A stretch of DNA of 64,000 nucleotides from Schistosoma mansoni (GCF_000237925.1 NW_017386106.1:1-64000); one strand, 5' to 3'; shown: positions 46,701 through 55,945, numbered from the stretch's first letter. Translations and numbers: made by a program. The notes: generated by a model from the sequence alone, not told the origin.

Positions 46701-47921
46701 GATTTCCTGAAAATCTTCGATATAATATGATTTTACTATATACATAATAGAATTATTCGAGATAAATTAGTTCATCATACTGTATTTATTTACCTTATTT
46801 ATTTGAGCACATTAATATTGGTACAAAGTGGCACCAGATATATATGCGCCATACAAATCTCATTCGATTTGTGTAAAGGCTATGATACTGCCCAGGTGCC
46901 CAAACTGAAACAGGTGGTTTTCTTAGGGGGCCACATCGCAAGCCTTTGACCTAAGGGTCCATAAGGCAGTGGAGTATCGTGAAGAGATGCAGTCCCATGG
47001 TAGCCGGTCACCAACAATTGCTTAATCAACTTTTGTTTCTTCAGGATCCTGTAGCCCATGTACACCACTGGTTTGGAATCAATGTTTCTCAACTCCCCTA
47101 GGTTGATCTTCCATATCCATTAACCTGGTTGAAGCGCCGGACATTCGCTTTCCGTCCTCTCAATTTCGTAAACAACAGTAATGTCACGAGAAGGCAGTGA
47201 GTAGGACTTCCCTGACAGAGGCTATATAAGCGTGACCATCTGAGAGCATTTGGAGAGGTAGAGTTCCATATGTTCTTCAATTGTAAAAATGTGGTCCTTG
47301 CTTTGCCAATCCTCGCCTTTACATCTGCATCCGACCCTTCTTGTTTATTAGTGATACTTCCCAGCAACGTGAATGTTTCCACCTCTTCTAAGGTTTCTCC
47401 ATCAAGTGTGATTGGGTGTAACTCTATATACTCAGTCATATTCAAATGTATCATCGAACTGATTCTTTAAGATTACATTACGCTCAATAGTTAAAGATTT
47501 AATTCATTTAATACAATGTATTCATTTAAATTTCTTCTATTGTTACTAAGATTGGAATTCGTGGAGTGATTGTCAACCTAATTGTGGTTTAAAACGTTAT
47601 CGTTCACGTTTACGTTCATGTTATGGAGATATTGGTTGTATTGGTTCCGGTAAAGAAATTCAAAACTGTCCACCACGAAAATGTATCACAGTACCATTGA
47701 ATACATTGAATGATAGACCAATTCAAAGGACAAAATTTACAGGAAATTATCATTTAATATGGTTTCTAGGATGTTTAATACCTATAGAGATAGTATTGAT
47801 TATCATAGGTGTGATTGCGTATGAAAAGTATGTACTTAAAAAATCATCATCATCATCATCGTCAGCATCGTCATTGTCGTCCCGATCTTCCTCATCGTCG
47901 TCATCATCAACTTCATTATAA
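32182..47921 (+). CDS. Type I membrane protein with EGF-like modules, Thr/Asn stalk and TSP1 repeat (six exons)
   Basis: Exons 32182-32553, 37328-37724, 39042-39327, 43458-44353, 45737-46054 and 47551-47921 have GT-AG borders and matching phases, and join to 2640 nt (879 residues plus stop). In order: a signal peptide (about 1-18, [17 protein letters not shown]), a Ser tract near 90-110, an acidic stretch in exon 2, and Cys-rich segments (257-420) that may hold one divergent EGF-like module. Then a Thr/Asn stalk of about 135 residues (419-554) with dozens of N-T-T or N-x-T sequons, an EGF-like [12 protein letters not shown] (about 568), and two further EGF-like modules ([15 protein letters not shown] to [12 protein letters not shown]). 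These are followed by a TSP1 repeat (753-802, [15 protein letters not shown]), a transmembrane helix (825-847) and a Ser-rich cytosolic tail. It is probably a cell-surface adhesion or receptor-like glycoprotein. I recognise no named orthologue. Confidence 0.85.
32640..33055. mobile_element. SINE2 inverted dimer in intron 1
   Basis: Minus copy (32690-32860: hammerhead then B-box side) followed by plus copy (32880-33050: tcctgggttcgaatctcg, CTGAGGA core, GAAA, 3' end). The outer arms are complementary. Confidence 0.75.
33090..33305 (-). mobile_element. Penelope-like 3' end, inverted part
   Basis: Reverse complement of the 3' end that reappears at 33780-33920 (ttcttcacatgtggttcata; gacatcatcagtacaaac). 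It forms the left arm of an inverted structure. Confidence 0.7.
33310..33930 (+). mobile_element. Penelope-like C-terminal (GIY-YIG side) and 3' end
   Basis: The open frame 33460-33816 encodes [31 protein letters not shown] and [20 protein letters not shown], resembling the region after the GIY-YIG core in Penelope-like elements. Upstream the frame is decayed. The 3' end follows to 33930. Confidence 0.65.
33931..34035 (-). mobile_element. SINE2 scrap
   Basis: Decayed minus-oriented hammerhead and B-box region (gactcttaagcagtatg; actcaaatccagga). Confidence 0.45.
34190..34640 (-). mobile_element. SINE1 partial dimer with two hammerheads
   Basis: Minus orientation: hammerhead (34227-34285, CTGACGA, GAAA, ATC at the cleavage position), tRNA-like region (34300-34380), spacer (tgaatcttcccattgatg), then a second hammerhead (34545-34615) whose cleavage triplet is lost. 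One unit lies between two ribozymes. Confidence 0.75.
34745..35180 (+). mobile_element. CR1-like C-terminal fragment, highly decayed
   Basis: Traces of the [18 protein letters not shown]-like and WH-K-type tail in shifting frames. Confidence 0.5.
35310..35806 (+). mobile_element. RTE-type 3' end fragment
   Basis: C-terminal segment ([49 protein letters not shown]) and tail gtaagtaagtaagtaagc. Almost identical, inverted, to 36605-37095. Confidence 0.8.
36605..37095 (-). mobile_element. RTE-type 3' end fragment, inverted partner
   Basis: Minus strand gives the same C-terminal segment with few substitutions. The tail is at 36605-36622 (tacttacttacttac). Arms of ~490 bp are separated by about 800 bp in intron 1. 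Confidence 0.8.
37328..37724 (+). CDS. EGF/TSP1 membrane protein, exon 2
   Basis: Encodes residues 125-256 plus one base. It begins [16 protein letters not shown], holds an acidic run ([12 protein letters not shown]) and ends [10 protein letters not shown]. The acceptor is CAAAAG and the donor is AAAA|GTAAGT. Confidence 0.8.
37920..38280 (-). mobile_element. CR1-like 3' end fragment in intron 2
   Basis: Begins with the agtcagtcagctacaac tail, then 3' UTR and the coding end (gccattgtgatcgattctg; the ccaaccatcggttacgat block). Confidence 0.75.
38595..38975. mobile_element. SINE2 inverted dimer in intron 2
   Basis: Minus unit 38600-38810 (hammerhead with CTTAAGA core, B-box side and tRNA-like) facing plus hammerhead 38880-38930 (CTGAGGA, GAAA, GTC with the extra CCA) and plus 3' end. 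The element ends just before exon 3. Confidence 0.78.
39042..39327 (+). CDS. EGF/TSP1 membrane protein, exon 3
   Basis: Encodes residues 257-351 with six cysteines ([41 protein letters not shown]). The acceptor TATTTTTTCAG is strong and the donor is CTC|GTAAGT. Confidence 0.82.
39455..40060 (-). mobile_element. CR1-like 3' end fragment in intron 3
   Basis: The tail cagtcagtcagtcagtcagc at 39460, 3' UTR, then the minus-strand coding end as at 29715-30150, running to the DHRCLRNI-like region near 40030. Confidence 0.78.
40061..41500 (+). other. Intron 3, unassigned part
   Basis: AT-rich. A SINE2 3'-end scrap (41168-41215, cgaaacgaccgcccagtac) is the only repeat recognised. Confidence 0.45.
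41505..41640 (+). mobile_element. SINE1 copy, 3' part with mutated hammerhead
   Basis: Begins in the B-box (gagtcccagagtgaac). The core is CGGACGA with GAAA, and cleavage GTC is present, but the stem I and III junctions are altered (gtgcgtcaaactgg). Confidence 0.7.
41690..42195 (+). mobile_element. RTE-type 3' end fragment in intron 3
   Basis: Decayed plus copy of the same C-terminal segment as 35310-35806, ending agaggtaacaggtataaata. Confidence 0.7.
42198..42554 (-). mobile_element. Solo LTR, family C
   Basis: Inverse of 24445-24777. Ends TGTAGTGATAGC and ATATAACA, with near-duplicate flanks (agtat at 42193-42197, aatat at 42555-42559). It sits immediately after an RTE tail. Confidence 0.7.
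42690..43215 (+). repeat. R500 interspersed repeat in intron 3
   Basis: Near full-length plus copy (acgccctggtactcatgag to tgtttaaataaataaaca). An ATT-rich microsatellite follows at 43377-43440, before exon 4. Confidence 0.75.
43458..44353 (+). CDS. EGF/TSP1 membrane protein, exon 4 (Thr/Asn stalk)
   Basis: Encodes residues 352-650. [11 protein letters not shown] start completes the Cys-rich module begun in exon 3. An ACT/AAT repeat (about 43660-44070) encodes the Thr/Asn stalk. Then [14 protein letters not shown] and [16 protein letters not shown]. The donor is CTG|GTTAGT. Confidence 0.85.
44415..44565 (-). mobile_element. SINE2 truncated copy in intron 4
   Basis: Minus 3' end and hammerhead (core CCGAGGA), stopping in the B-box at gaacccaggac. 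Confidence 0.7.
44675..44760 (+). mobile_element. Merlin-like terminal fragment
   Basis: agactataatttatgga plus about 50 bp (tcaaagtgaccttgag) resemble the left end of 18558-19329. No right end found. Confidence 0.4.
44815..45640 (-). mobile_element. RTE-type RT fragment in intron 4
   Basis: Minus strand: [20 protein letters not shown], then [20 protein letters not shown] with the F-ADD catalytic motif, [35 protein letters not shown]-like, and the ENYESHHP region. The open frame is broken at 45342/45358. Confidence 0.82.
45737..46054 (+). CDS. EGF/TSP1 membrane protein, exon 5 (two EGF-like modules)
   Basis: Encodes residues 651-756: [20 protein letters not shown], then [16 protein letters not shown] ... 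[16 protein letters not shown] and the first Trp of the TSP1 repeat. The donor AGTG|GTAAGT is chosen over the upstream ACAG|GTGTAT because it restores [10 protein letters not shown] across the splice. Confidence 0.85.
46125..46375 (-). mobile_element. SINE2 degenerate copy in intron 5
   Basis: Traces of the 3' end, the gttccatcctgatgtaggac ribozyme remnant, and a pseudo-tRNA (aaggatcgaatccaagacc; gagccgttatccgacggtg). Confidence 0.55.
46790..47255 (-). repeat. R500 interspersed repeat in intron 5
   Basis: Minus copy; TAAA-type tail at 46790-46825 and 5' part near 47250, where it is fused to RTE sequence. Confidence 0.75.
47256..47455 (-). mobile_element. RTE-type RT fragment fused to R500
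   Basis: Minus strand [20 protein letters not shown] and [20 protein letters not shown], the connection segment of the RTE family, running directly into R500 at 47255. Confidence 0.75.
47551..47921 (+). CDS. EGF/TSP1 membrane protein, exon 6 (TSP1, membrane helix, tail)
   Basis: Encodes residues 757-879: [20 protein letters not shown] (TSP1), CPPRKC closing the repeat, the membrane helix [20 protein letters not shown], and a cytosolic tail with poly-Ser from tca/tcg repeats. TAA at 47919-47921. Confidence 0.85.
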
Positions 47922-48540
47922 TTGTACATTGAATTGTTCAATGATTTTTATCTATTCATCATAAGGTATATAACTAAAAAGATACTTCAATTTAATCATT
48001 GTAATTCACTGACGGGCTAACCCCATCCCCCTCCCCCACTCAAATGCTTACTTGAGCAAGAAAGTGTATTACAGAAAAAAATGCATAAATAGATTCTATC
48101 CTTAGGAAATTGATCTACTGACCCCAATGAAATGTAGTTGACCTATGGGTCACCACTTTCTTTTATTGATTAAAACACATTTTGAACTTGTCACTTTTAC
48201 ATTAGACTGACATGTGATAGACTGTTGTGATTGTTGTCTTATCACTTTGAATGTAAACTTAATTGAAAGTAACTTTATATGATTCATTGTTGAACCATTT
48301 ATTATTAATATTTAAATATATTGGATTAACTAAAACATGCTTTTGACTTAAAATGATCTCAGCAGCGTTAGTCAAGTGAATTTAAGCATCATTCAGGTGT
48401 CGAGCCACCTAGACTAGTGGTCACATTGCAACTTGATCGATAGCATTCGATCAGCACTAAGAAGGACTTGACACGCATAATATTGATCACCATCCAGTGA
48501 TCAATCAATTGTGATCATTCAGGTGAATTTGACAATTTGT
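47922..48540 (+). other. 3' flank of the EGF/TSP1 gene
   Basis: AT-rich. No clear AATAAA close to the stop codon and no gene seen. Presumed 3' UTR and spacer. Confidence 0.4.
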
Positions 48541-48544
48541 TTCT

Positions 48545-48710
48545 TATCAGTTTATGGATTTGAGGAGATTGTAGTATTTTCAAAGTTGAATTTACTAATT
48601 GGTCTAAGCTAGAACACCATTGAAAATCGGAAGCACTGAACGGTCCCATACTAGGACGAAACAGCCATTCAGTGCTTCCAGGTTTTCAATGATGTTCTAG
48701 CTAAGATCGA
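48545..48710. mobile_element. SINE2 short palindrome
   Basis: Left arm (tagaacaccattgaaaatcg..cactgaacgg) and right arm (gacgaaacagccattcagtg..ttttcaatgatgttctagc) are complementary and meet with almost no tRNA-like part between them. Confidence 0.7.
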
Positions 48711-49305
48711 TTCTTTGGTCTTGTGATGTATGCTACTGATGTTGACAGATATTAGTAGTATGTATCACCAATTGAAAGTAAAATGTCTGGTGGCAGGTTA
48801 AGAAGATTGAAGAAAAAAGAACGAGAATAGAGAATGATTGGTGTGGAAACGAAGGAACAGTGAAGTCTGAGACAATCGATGGATATTTTGCAAATGAAGC
48901 ATTTATTGTATGGTTTTCAGATTTTATCAAGATATTCTGTAGTACTGTATTGAAATACATCTGGTTATCCCCGCCGGTATTCTCGTTCACTACAGTGAAT
49001 TCAACTTCGGAAATTTGTTTCTAATTGGTAGATATTGGTTATATATTAAATAATAGTGCTTGTAGAGGTTTGCTTTTAGATTATGAAACACTCCAAAGTG
49101 TTAGCATAGAATCCCTTCAATAGTATTAACCAAATGACCGAATGACAAGTGAAATTGACATATTGGGCTAATCAGATATACAGTAAATGTTAAGTGTACA
49201 TGTTTGACTAGATTATGACTTACATTTCAAAAGAATCAGATTCATGCCATTGGTGGAAAAGTAAGACTTACATTTCTCAAAGACAAAATAACTCATTGGT
49301 GTTAC
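48711..49305. other. Unassigned sequence
   Basis: The minus ORF 48733-48990 has no recognisable domain and no supporting context. Nothing else seen. Confidence 0.35.
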
Positions 49306-49309
49306 TGTT

Positions 49310-49815
49310 TTCTTTAAATACATAAATATTGGTACAAGGAAGCACCAGATACATATGCGCCGCACAAATCTCAATCGATTTGTGTGAGGTCTGTGATACT
49401 GCCCAGGTGCGCAAATTGAAGCAGGTGGCTTTCTTAGGGGGTCACAGCCCAAGTCTTTGATCGACAGGTCTGATCCACATGGCAGTGGAGCATCGTGAGG
49501 AGATGCAGTCCCATGGTAGCCGGTCACCAACGATTGATTCATATGCCATTTGTTCCTTCACGATACTGGAGCCCATGTACACCATTGGTTTAGAACCAGG
49601 GTTTTCCAATTCCCCTAGATGGACTTTCCGTGTCCACAGACCTGGTTAAAGCTCCGGACATTCGCTTTTTTTCCTTTCAATTTCGTAAACAACAGTAATG
49701 CCATGAGAAGGCAGTGAGTAGGACTTTCCTGACAGAGGCTATATACGCATGGCCATATGAGAGCATTTGGAGAGGGAGAGCGGACTCTCCCCACTCTCAG
49801 CCGTACTAGGGCATT
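49310..49815 (-). repeat. R500 interspersed repeat
   Basis: Near full-length minus copy (cataaatattggtacaagg to cgtactagggcat). Confidence 0.78.
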
Positions 49816-50139
49816 CGGGCGCCATGAGTTACCTAACGAGTTGATCAACAATAATTTGACATTCAAACCTATTATGATTTTGATTGTACTAAAAAATATT
49901 TTGCATTATTTCTTTTGTACTATTTAAACTTGTGTTAGTTTATTTAGGTTATTTATTTATGCTGTAGAAGTAACTTACATTAATTCACAAAACGTTAGAA
50001 GTACAATTTTGTACTCATTAGGATATAACAAAAAAATATTATTCAACTACTTAATATTATAAAGTAGTATAGTTTAATATACTAACAAACACGAAGTGAA
50101 ATCAGATAATCAAAAACAGGTTTTTGCAATTAAATTGGA

Positions 50140-50350
50140 TAATATCAGTAGTTTAGGTCATGAGTCAATTGAAGCTAGACCACCATGGAAAACCTAGAAA
50201 CACTGGACGGTTGTTTCGTTCTAGTGTGGAAATCCTCAGTAACAGTGAGTGAGAGGCGAACTCAGACCTGGTTTTCTATGGTAGTCTAGCTTCAATTGAC
50301 TCATGATCTCAACTATTGAAATGACTATAATATCCACAAAAACCCCTTCT
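50140..50350. mobile_element. SINE2 short palindrome
   Basis: Arms gtcaattgaagctagaccac and gtggtctagcttcaattgac-like (50275-50305) surround a ribozyme remnant. Confidence 0.68.
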
Positions 50351-50454
50351 GATAAAAATGAATATCTTTTACAAAATTTGATAGTATAATGAGAAGATAG
50401 AGTTGATTTGAAAAGTATATTTTAAACAGTTTTCGTCACACATATACTTGAAAA

Positions 50455-50570
50455 CATCAGTCAATTGAAGCTAGACCACCAAAGAAAACCTGGTAGTCTA
50501 GCTTCAATTGACTAATGCTTTCAACTATGAAAATACTGAAATCGCCACAAAAACCCCTTCTGACACATAT
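50455..50570. mobile_element. SINE2 minimal palindrome
   Basis: The two 3' ends of SINE2 are joined head to head (gaagctagaccacc ... aacctggtagtctagcttc) with no ribozyme or tRNA part left. Confidence 0.7.
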
Positions 50571-50869
50571 ACTTGTCAAGGTATTAGTTTTTTGAACTGG
50601 CTAGTTTAATGATGAAGTGTTTATTACTTATCTCAACAACATCAATGACACAAAATTTCATGAATGAAACTTTACGGAAGTCATCCATTCGAGTTCCAGA
50701 TCTTTTTCACCATCTCAAGGCGTTTGTATATTTAAAAGGTAATGAAGGTCAGTTAATTAAATGGTCCGACGAATACAAAGACAGGAACGTTCTGATATAG
50801 AATGAACACATCGTCATATCACTCCAGTTATAAAAATTGATGGGAATCATCAGGGGCAGATGGTTTGAA

Positions 50870-51035
50870 TAATTTTTTCTGGTTAGCGTTTTTTTTTAGC
50901 GAGTTGGTTTTCTACGGGATGGGTTGGCTAACCCCAACCCTCCTTTTTTACCCGGGCTTGGGATCGGCAGTAGCCCCCGGAGGAGGCCTATGCTCCATTG
51001 GGTATAACAGGTGTAAGTAATTAAGTAAGTAATAA
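50870..51035 (+). mobile_element. RTE-type 5' UTR joined to 3' end
   Basis: The untranslated block shared with 2590-2740 runs at 50990 straight into the RTE 3' end (ggcctatgctccattgg) and a gtaagtaattaagtaag tail. An internally deleted copy lacking all coding sequence. Confidence 0.65.
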
Positions 51036-51567
51036 GGGGCAGATTCAAGATTAGGATAAATTGTTATTGTACAGGTAAACGAAGCTTGAATTCTCTAATT
51101 GTCAAAGCCTCCACAAACTTAATAATATAGCCATGACAATTATTATTATAAAAAACTTTGAAAATTGATTTAAGGTCAATCTTATGACCTGTTTTTAATT
51201 ATATGTTTCCATCCTGTAGAATGTAGCCTTGTATTCCTTATGTATATCGGAGTATTAGATGCTAAATCATTTTGTTTCCATTTAGTCAAATCTTCCATTA
51301 CCTTCATTGCATAATCATCAATGTAAATAGTTAACCTAATGACAAACTCTTTTATTTACTATTTAGTATTATATAACTTGGCAAATGGTATCAATTTTTA
51401 TGACCCTATTCTGTACTAATTCTTACGTAATCAGTTTGTCAATAACCTTTAAACATTAGAATTACCCTATCCACTTGAATTTCACAAATTATTAGCTTAG
51501 TAACCAATGAAGATTGTTAAAAAAATGATACCTAATTGCTTTCTTTATTTGGTATTTAATAAACATG

Positions 51568-51780
51568 CCAAAGCAAATACATTGGAAGAACCGAGAGAAG
51601 AGTACACGTTCGCATTTCTGAGCATGTTCCTAAGAACCTGAGGCTGCCAGGGACCAGGGCTCTCAACAGTGCGATAGCCCGGCATTTATTCGACACCGGG
51701 CACACCATTGACATGCCTTCAAAATCATTAGCAGACAAAGAAGTACAACCGCTCTTCGGTTTGCTGAAGCGATCGCAATA
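51568..51780 (+). mobile_element. GIY-YIG endonuclease fragment of a retroelement
   Basis: Plus-strand frame: SKYIGRTERRVHVRISEHVP, then LRLPGTRALNSAIARHLFDT and GHTIDM. The YIGRT...R..EH pattern and the H-TGH segment fit the GIY-YIG endonuclease of Penelope-like elements. It differs clearly from the element at 33310-33930. AT-rich 3' sequence follows to about 52150. Confidence 0.65.
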
Positions 51781-52334
51781 AAAAAAAACTCCTGTTCTTT
51801 TACCCAATTCTTAAACCACCCTTTCTCTCACACATTTCCGCTCACTTGTCTCTCTCTTAATTATATGAACTCTTCAAATTTTATTCAATTATTACGTAAC
51901 CCACCCTAATTGTTTTTTTAATTACCTCTAAAATTATCACACATTTGATCTGATCTGTCTTTGAACTCCACTCAACTATTACGCCACCCACCCGTTATGT
52001 TTCCGTCATTCTAATAACCTCTGACCTTTCCTTGCCCATATATGTATATATATAGTTATCATTGATGGCCTTTTGTTATTCCTATCCTTTACATTCAATT
52101 ATGCCCATTGTTCCATCCTATTTATTACCCCAATGCTAAAACTCTAATAGATATTTGGTTGTAAGCAGCTAATGAGAAACCATAAGATATAATGAATTCA
52201 TACTATTCTGCATCAATATTTGTTCTGTCTTTATTTAAGGACATTATTTTATTGGTGCTGAATTAATTATGAGTTATGTAACTGAAATATCATATTGATG
52301 TAAGTGATGTTAGTAGAATAGATGAAAAGGCTAA

Positions 52335-52445
52335 CTTAAGTTAAACAACTATGGAAAATGAGGAAGCACTAGGAATCTGTTTTGTTTCAGTCTGGGACTC
52401 CTCAGCAGTGCCCATATACGACTCTACTAGGAATTGAACGGAAGA
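52335..52445 (-). mobile_element. SINE2 scrap
   Basis: Decayed minus hammerhead (gggactcctcagcagtgc) and flanks. The cleavage region is lost. Confidence 0.5.
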
Positions 52446-52889
52446 TATTCGGGCTCTATGGTAAATACTTAAACTTCTCTGTCAATTTGAAAGATCGGGC
52501 TACCATCATGTACAAAAGATATTCGGTGAAGCATATACTATTAAATTTGATTAAAGTTAGAAATGTAAACTATGGAAACCAAACTTAGTGGCCTGATGAT
52601 AGTGAATTCATTTGGAACTTTGTAAGCCCTTGAGTTCGGGTCTTCGATGAAGCTAGTGAATACATACTGGCGAGGTCTCTCAAACCATGAGAATAAAAAA
52701 GTGTGTACCTAATACTTGACCATGATTTGGACTCCTTTCTATATAGAAAGCAAACATAGTATATAAATAACGTAATGCCAAGATGGTTCTAGATCCTTTT
52801 TCCAAGTGTTTCAGTCGTTTATTCCTAAAGAAGACATATTTACTAAAGTTTATCAATATCTTAATACAGTAGTATACTATCACCAATGT

Positions 52890-53090
52890 GTATTACAAGG
52901 CAATCCCTAACTTGAAATCTGGAAGGGAAGCGGAAAAGAGGAAGGCCAAAGAACACGTTACGTCGGGAAATAGAAGCAGATATGAAAAGGATGAATGTTC
53001 ACTAGAAAGAACTGGAAAGGAAGGCTCAGGACAGAGTTGGATGGAGAATGCTGGTGAGCGGCCTATGTTCCTCGACGAGGGGTAACAGGC
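52890..53090 (+). mobile_element. RTE-type 3' end fragment
   Basis: [49 protein letters not shown], then stop. The tail at 53091 is expanded into a microsatellite. Confidence 0.78.
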
Positions 53091-53317
<227 letters not shown>

Positions 53318-53372
53318 GTATACTATAGTCTTGATGGAATTTTCGGAATATAAAATTTTCTAAGGATGAATG

Positions 53373-53730
53373 TGTAGTGACCTGCTTTTCTCGACGAGAA
53401 CGCGATTGATATAATGGGAACAATTATTATCATAACCAATTGTACCAGTAATTGTTTTACTGTACTCGTTTTTGTCTAACTGTATCAAAATCACTTTCGT
53501 TCGGTTGTCCGCCTTGTTCATTCGAACTTTCTTGTGCTCTGCCTTTTTGCCTGTACTCTTTGGCACGTCTCGGTATTCATTCGATACCACGAGATCGTCA
53601 ATAAATATACTTTATCTGGACCAGTTATAGCCTTCTGGTTTATGATCTATCAAAGGAACCGAGTCGATTGCGGGCGCGTAATCTTACTGTGGTGGTAATC
53701 ATAGTCAATCGAGAATCGACGCCATCTACA
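53373..53730 (+). mobile_element. Solo LTR, family B, with 4-bp duplication
   Basis: Starts TGTAGTGACCTG, ends GCCATCTACA, flanked by AATG on both sides (53369-53372, 53731-53734). Contains an AATAAA-like signal (caataaatatac). Terminal sequence and size recall the gypsy-type Boudicca LTR of schistosomes, from memory. Confidence 0.75.
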
Positions 53731-53734
53731 AATG

Positions 53735-54104
53735 TATTGTTTTTAATCTTCATAAATCAGTTAACTTACATACACTCAAAAGACTAATTAGAGACGATCC
53801 AATCTAAAAGAAATTAATCAAAATGAAATGAGAACAAGAATATAACAAATACATTCACCTCTGTTGTTCAATAGAGATTTCCATCTGTTCAAGGAGAACA
53901 AGTCAATGAATTGATATCTGATTTTAGTTAAACTAAGTAATCTACACAACCCTATACTGATAATTTTCATGTATTCAATGGTAACTAGCTACGAGATGGA
54001 ATCCTCATAGTTTCATTAAGAAACCGTAACTATTGGAGCTAAACTATGCCAAGTGTGAGGTAGTTACCTATAGAAGACAATGAAAGATGATATCAGAATA
54101 TCAT
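53735..54104. other. Unassigned sequence between LTRs
   Basis: No internal retrotransposon coding sequence (gag, protease, RT) lies between the two family-B LTRs. Confidence 0.5.
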
Positions 54105-54290
54105 AGATTAGTTGGAGCTAGAAATCCCGGCTCAGTGGTTTAAAGGTTAAGCGTTCGCGCATGAGACTGATACTCTTGGGTTCAACTCCTGAGTTCAGGG
54201 CCGTAAATGAACACTATTGAAGAGTCCTATACTAGGACGAACTGGTCGTCTAGTGTTTCCAGGTTTTCAATGGCATTCAAAAATCTCCAC
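54105..54290 (+). mobile_element. SINE2 diverged copy
   Basis: A-box ggctcagtggtttaaagg, B-box gggttcaactcc, then a hammerhead with TTGAAGA and CGAACT, hence dead. Confidence 0.68.
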
Positions 54291-54638
54291 AACTTTATAA
54301 TGATATCTGATTGTTTTTCCAGTAAGGGAATTATTCATCTGTGATCATTTCATTGTGAACAAAAAAAATTGGCAACATTGAATCTCCAGGTTAATTATTA
54401 TTGATTCAAGTTTCATTTGTTAATCACTATGTGAAATGAATCAATATGAACAAACTAAGGGTATGAAGATGTAACTCTGTGACTATGTTGTTGTGTGTTT
54501 TCTCTTTAAAATGTGAGATAAATTCACATCTGTCCATCTTTTTCCCTCATTTGTGTTAATTTGGATATATATCTGCATAGGGGTTTCATTAAAATAGATA
54601 TATGTTATAGTAATTGTATCATATATATATGGAATGTG

Positions 54639-54953
54639 TGTAGTGACCTGGTTTTCTCGACGAGTACCAGTGATTGTTTTACTGTATTCGTTGTTGTTTA
54701 AGTGTATCAAAATCACTTTTCTTTCCGTTGTCCATCTTGTTCGTTTGGACGTTCTTACACTCTGCTCTTTTTGCCTGTAGTCTTTGGCGCGTCTCGGTAT
54801 TCAATCGATACCACGAGATTGCCAATAAATATATCTTATCTGGACCAGTTACGGCCTTCTGGTTTACGAACTATCCAAGGAACCAAGTCATTTCGGGAGC
54901 GTAATCTTATTGTAGTGGTGATCATAGTCAATCGAGACTCGACGCCAACTACA
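54639..54953 (+). mobile_element. Solo LTR, family B
   Basis: Starts TGTAGTGACCTG, ends CCAACTACA, alignable with 53373-53730 but lacking a ~43-bp segment present there. Flanks tgtg and tatg are a weak duplication. Confidence 0.72.
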
Positions 54954-54981
54954 TATGTATAGCGGTGGAATACAGCATAAG

Positions 54982-55232
54982 TGTTATATCCCGTAGAGAT
55001 TTATGAATGGTAACTTTGAGAACTATTTATGGATCAATATGATATGTATATTTCCTATTATATAATTGTTAAGTAACTAAACTATTCATATTCATGTCCC
55101 TCTTATTATCAGCTTCATTTTGACCTATGAACTATAATTATACGATTTGTCATTCTTGAGTTATCCCTAGTCTATTAATTACTGTTCCCCTTATTCACAG
55201 CCACATTTAGCCAAATCTTGTACAAATGTTGG
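54982..55232 (+). mobile_element. LTR-A 5' part
   Basis: Starts TGTTATATCC like 59101 and continues through ttcattttgacctatgaac to gccaaatcttgtacaaat, where SINE2 sequence cuts it. Confidence 0.65.
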
Positions 55233-55580
55233 TTGAACTCCACTGATTACTGCTTCTCATTAAAACTCCAGGAAACACCTCTTGAAGCAAGTCATTAGTG
55301 AGCATATGATTATTATCAGAAGGGATTTTGTGGATATTAATAGTAAATTTCAATAAGTTGAGATCATGGATCAGTTGAAGCTACACCACCATTGAAGACC
55401 AGGAAGCACTGGACAGCCGTTTCGTCCTATTGTGGGACTCCTCAACGATGCGCATCCACGATCCCGGCCGTTCAGTACATTCAGGTTTCCCATGGTGGTC
55501 TAGCTTCAATTGATTCATGATCTCAACTATTGAAATTACTGTAATATTCACAAAACCCCTTCTGATAATAATCATATGCT
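55233..55580. mobile_element. SINE2 palindromic copy
   Basis: Minus 3' end and hammerhead (TTGAGGA core) at 55360-55465, plus 3' end at 55475-55560. Long SINE2 spacer sequence on both sides (cattagtgagcatatgat; atcatatgctcactagtg). Confidence 0.72.
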
Positions 55581-55945
55581 CACTAGTGACTTGCTTCAAG
55601 AGGTATTTCCTGGAGTTTTAGTGTGAAGTGACCAGTGAAGTTCAACCGGGTCTGTTGTGAAATAGTAACTCACTAAAGACAATGGTGGATGGGTAGCTCA
55701 CTTTCGTGGATCGATTGAAGTTAGACATTAACACCGCTAGATGACGGCCGGCTCATTGGTCTAGTGGTCAGGCGTTCGCGCGCGAAACTGATAGGTCCTG
55801 GGTTGGAATCTCACGAGGCGGGATCGTGGATGCACACTGCTAGTGAGGAGTCCCTTACTAGGACGAAACGATCATTCAGTGCTACCAGGTTTTCCATGTT
55901 AGTCTAGCTTCAATTCATTCATCATCTCAGCTATTAAAATCAATA
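55581..55945 (+). mobile_element. SINE2 full unit
   Basis: Spacer (ggagttttagtgtgaagtga), tRNA-like (ccggctcattggtctagtgg; weak B-box gggttggaatctc), hammerhead with a disrupted core (CTAGTGAGGA) and the 3' end. Together with 55233-55580 it makes an extended SINE2 array. Confidence 0.75.

Noticed and set aside
48733-48990. 85-residue minus ORF
   Set aside because: No domain, no signal of selection, no splice partner; AT-rich DNA gives such ORFs by chance.
53373-54953. Complete LTR retrotransposon between two family-B LTRs
   Set aside because: Only 0.9 kb lies between, without gag or pol, and the LTRs have different flanks.
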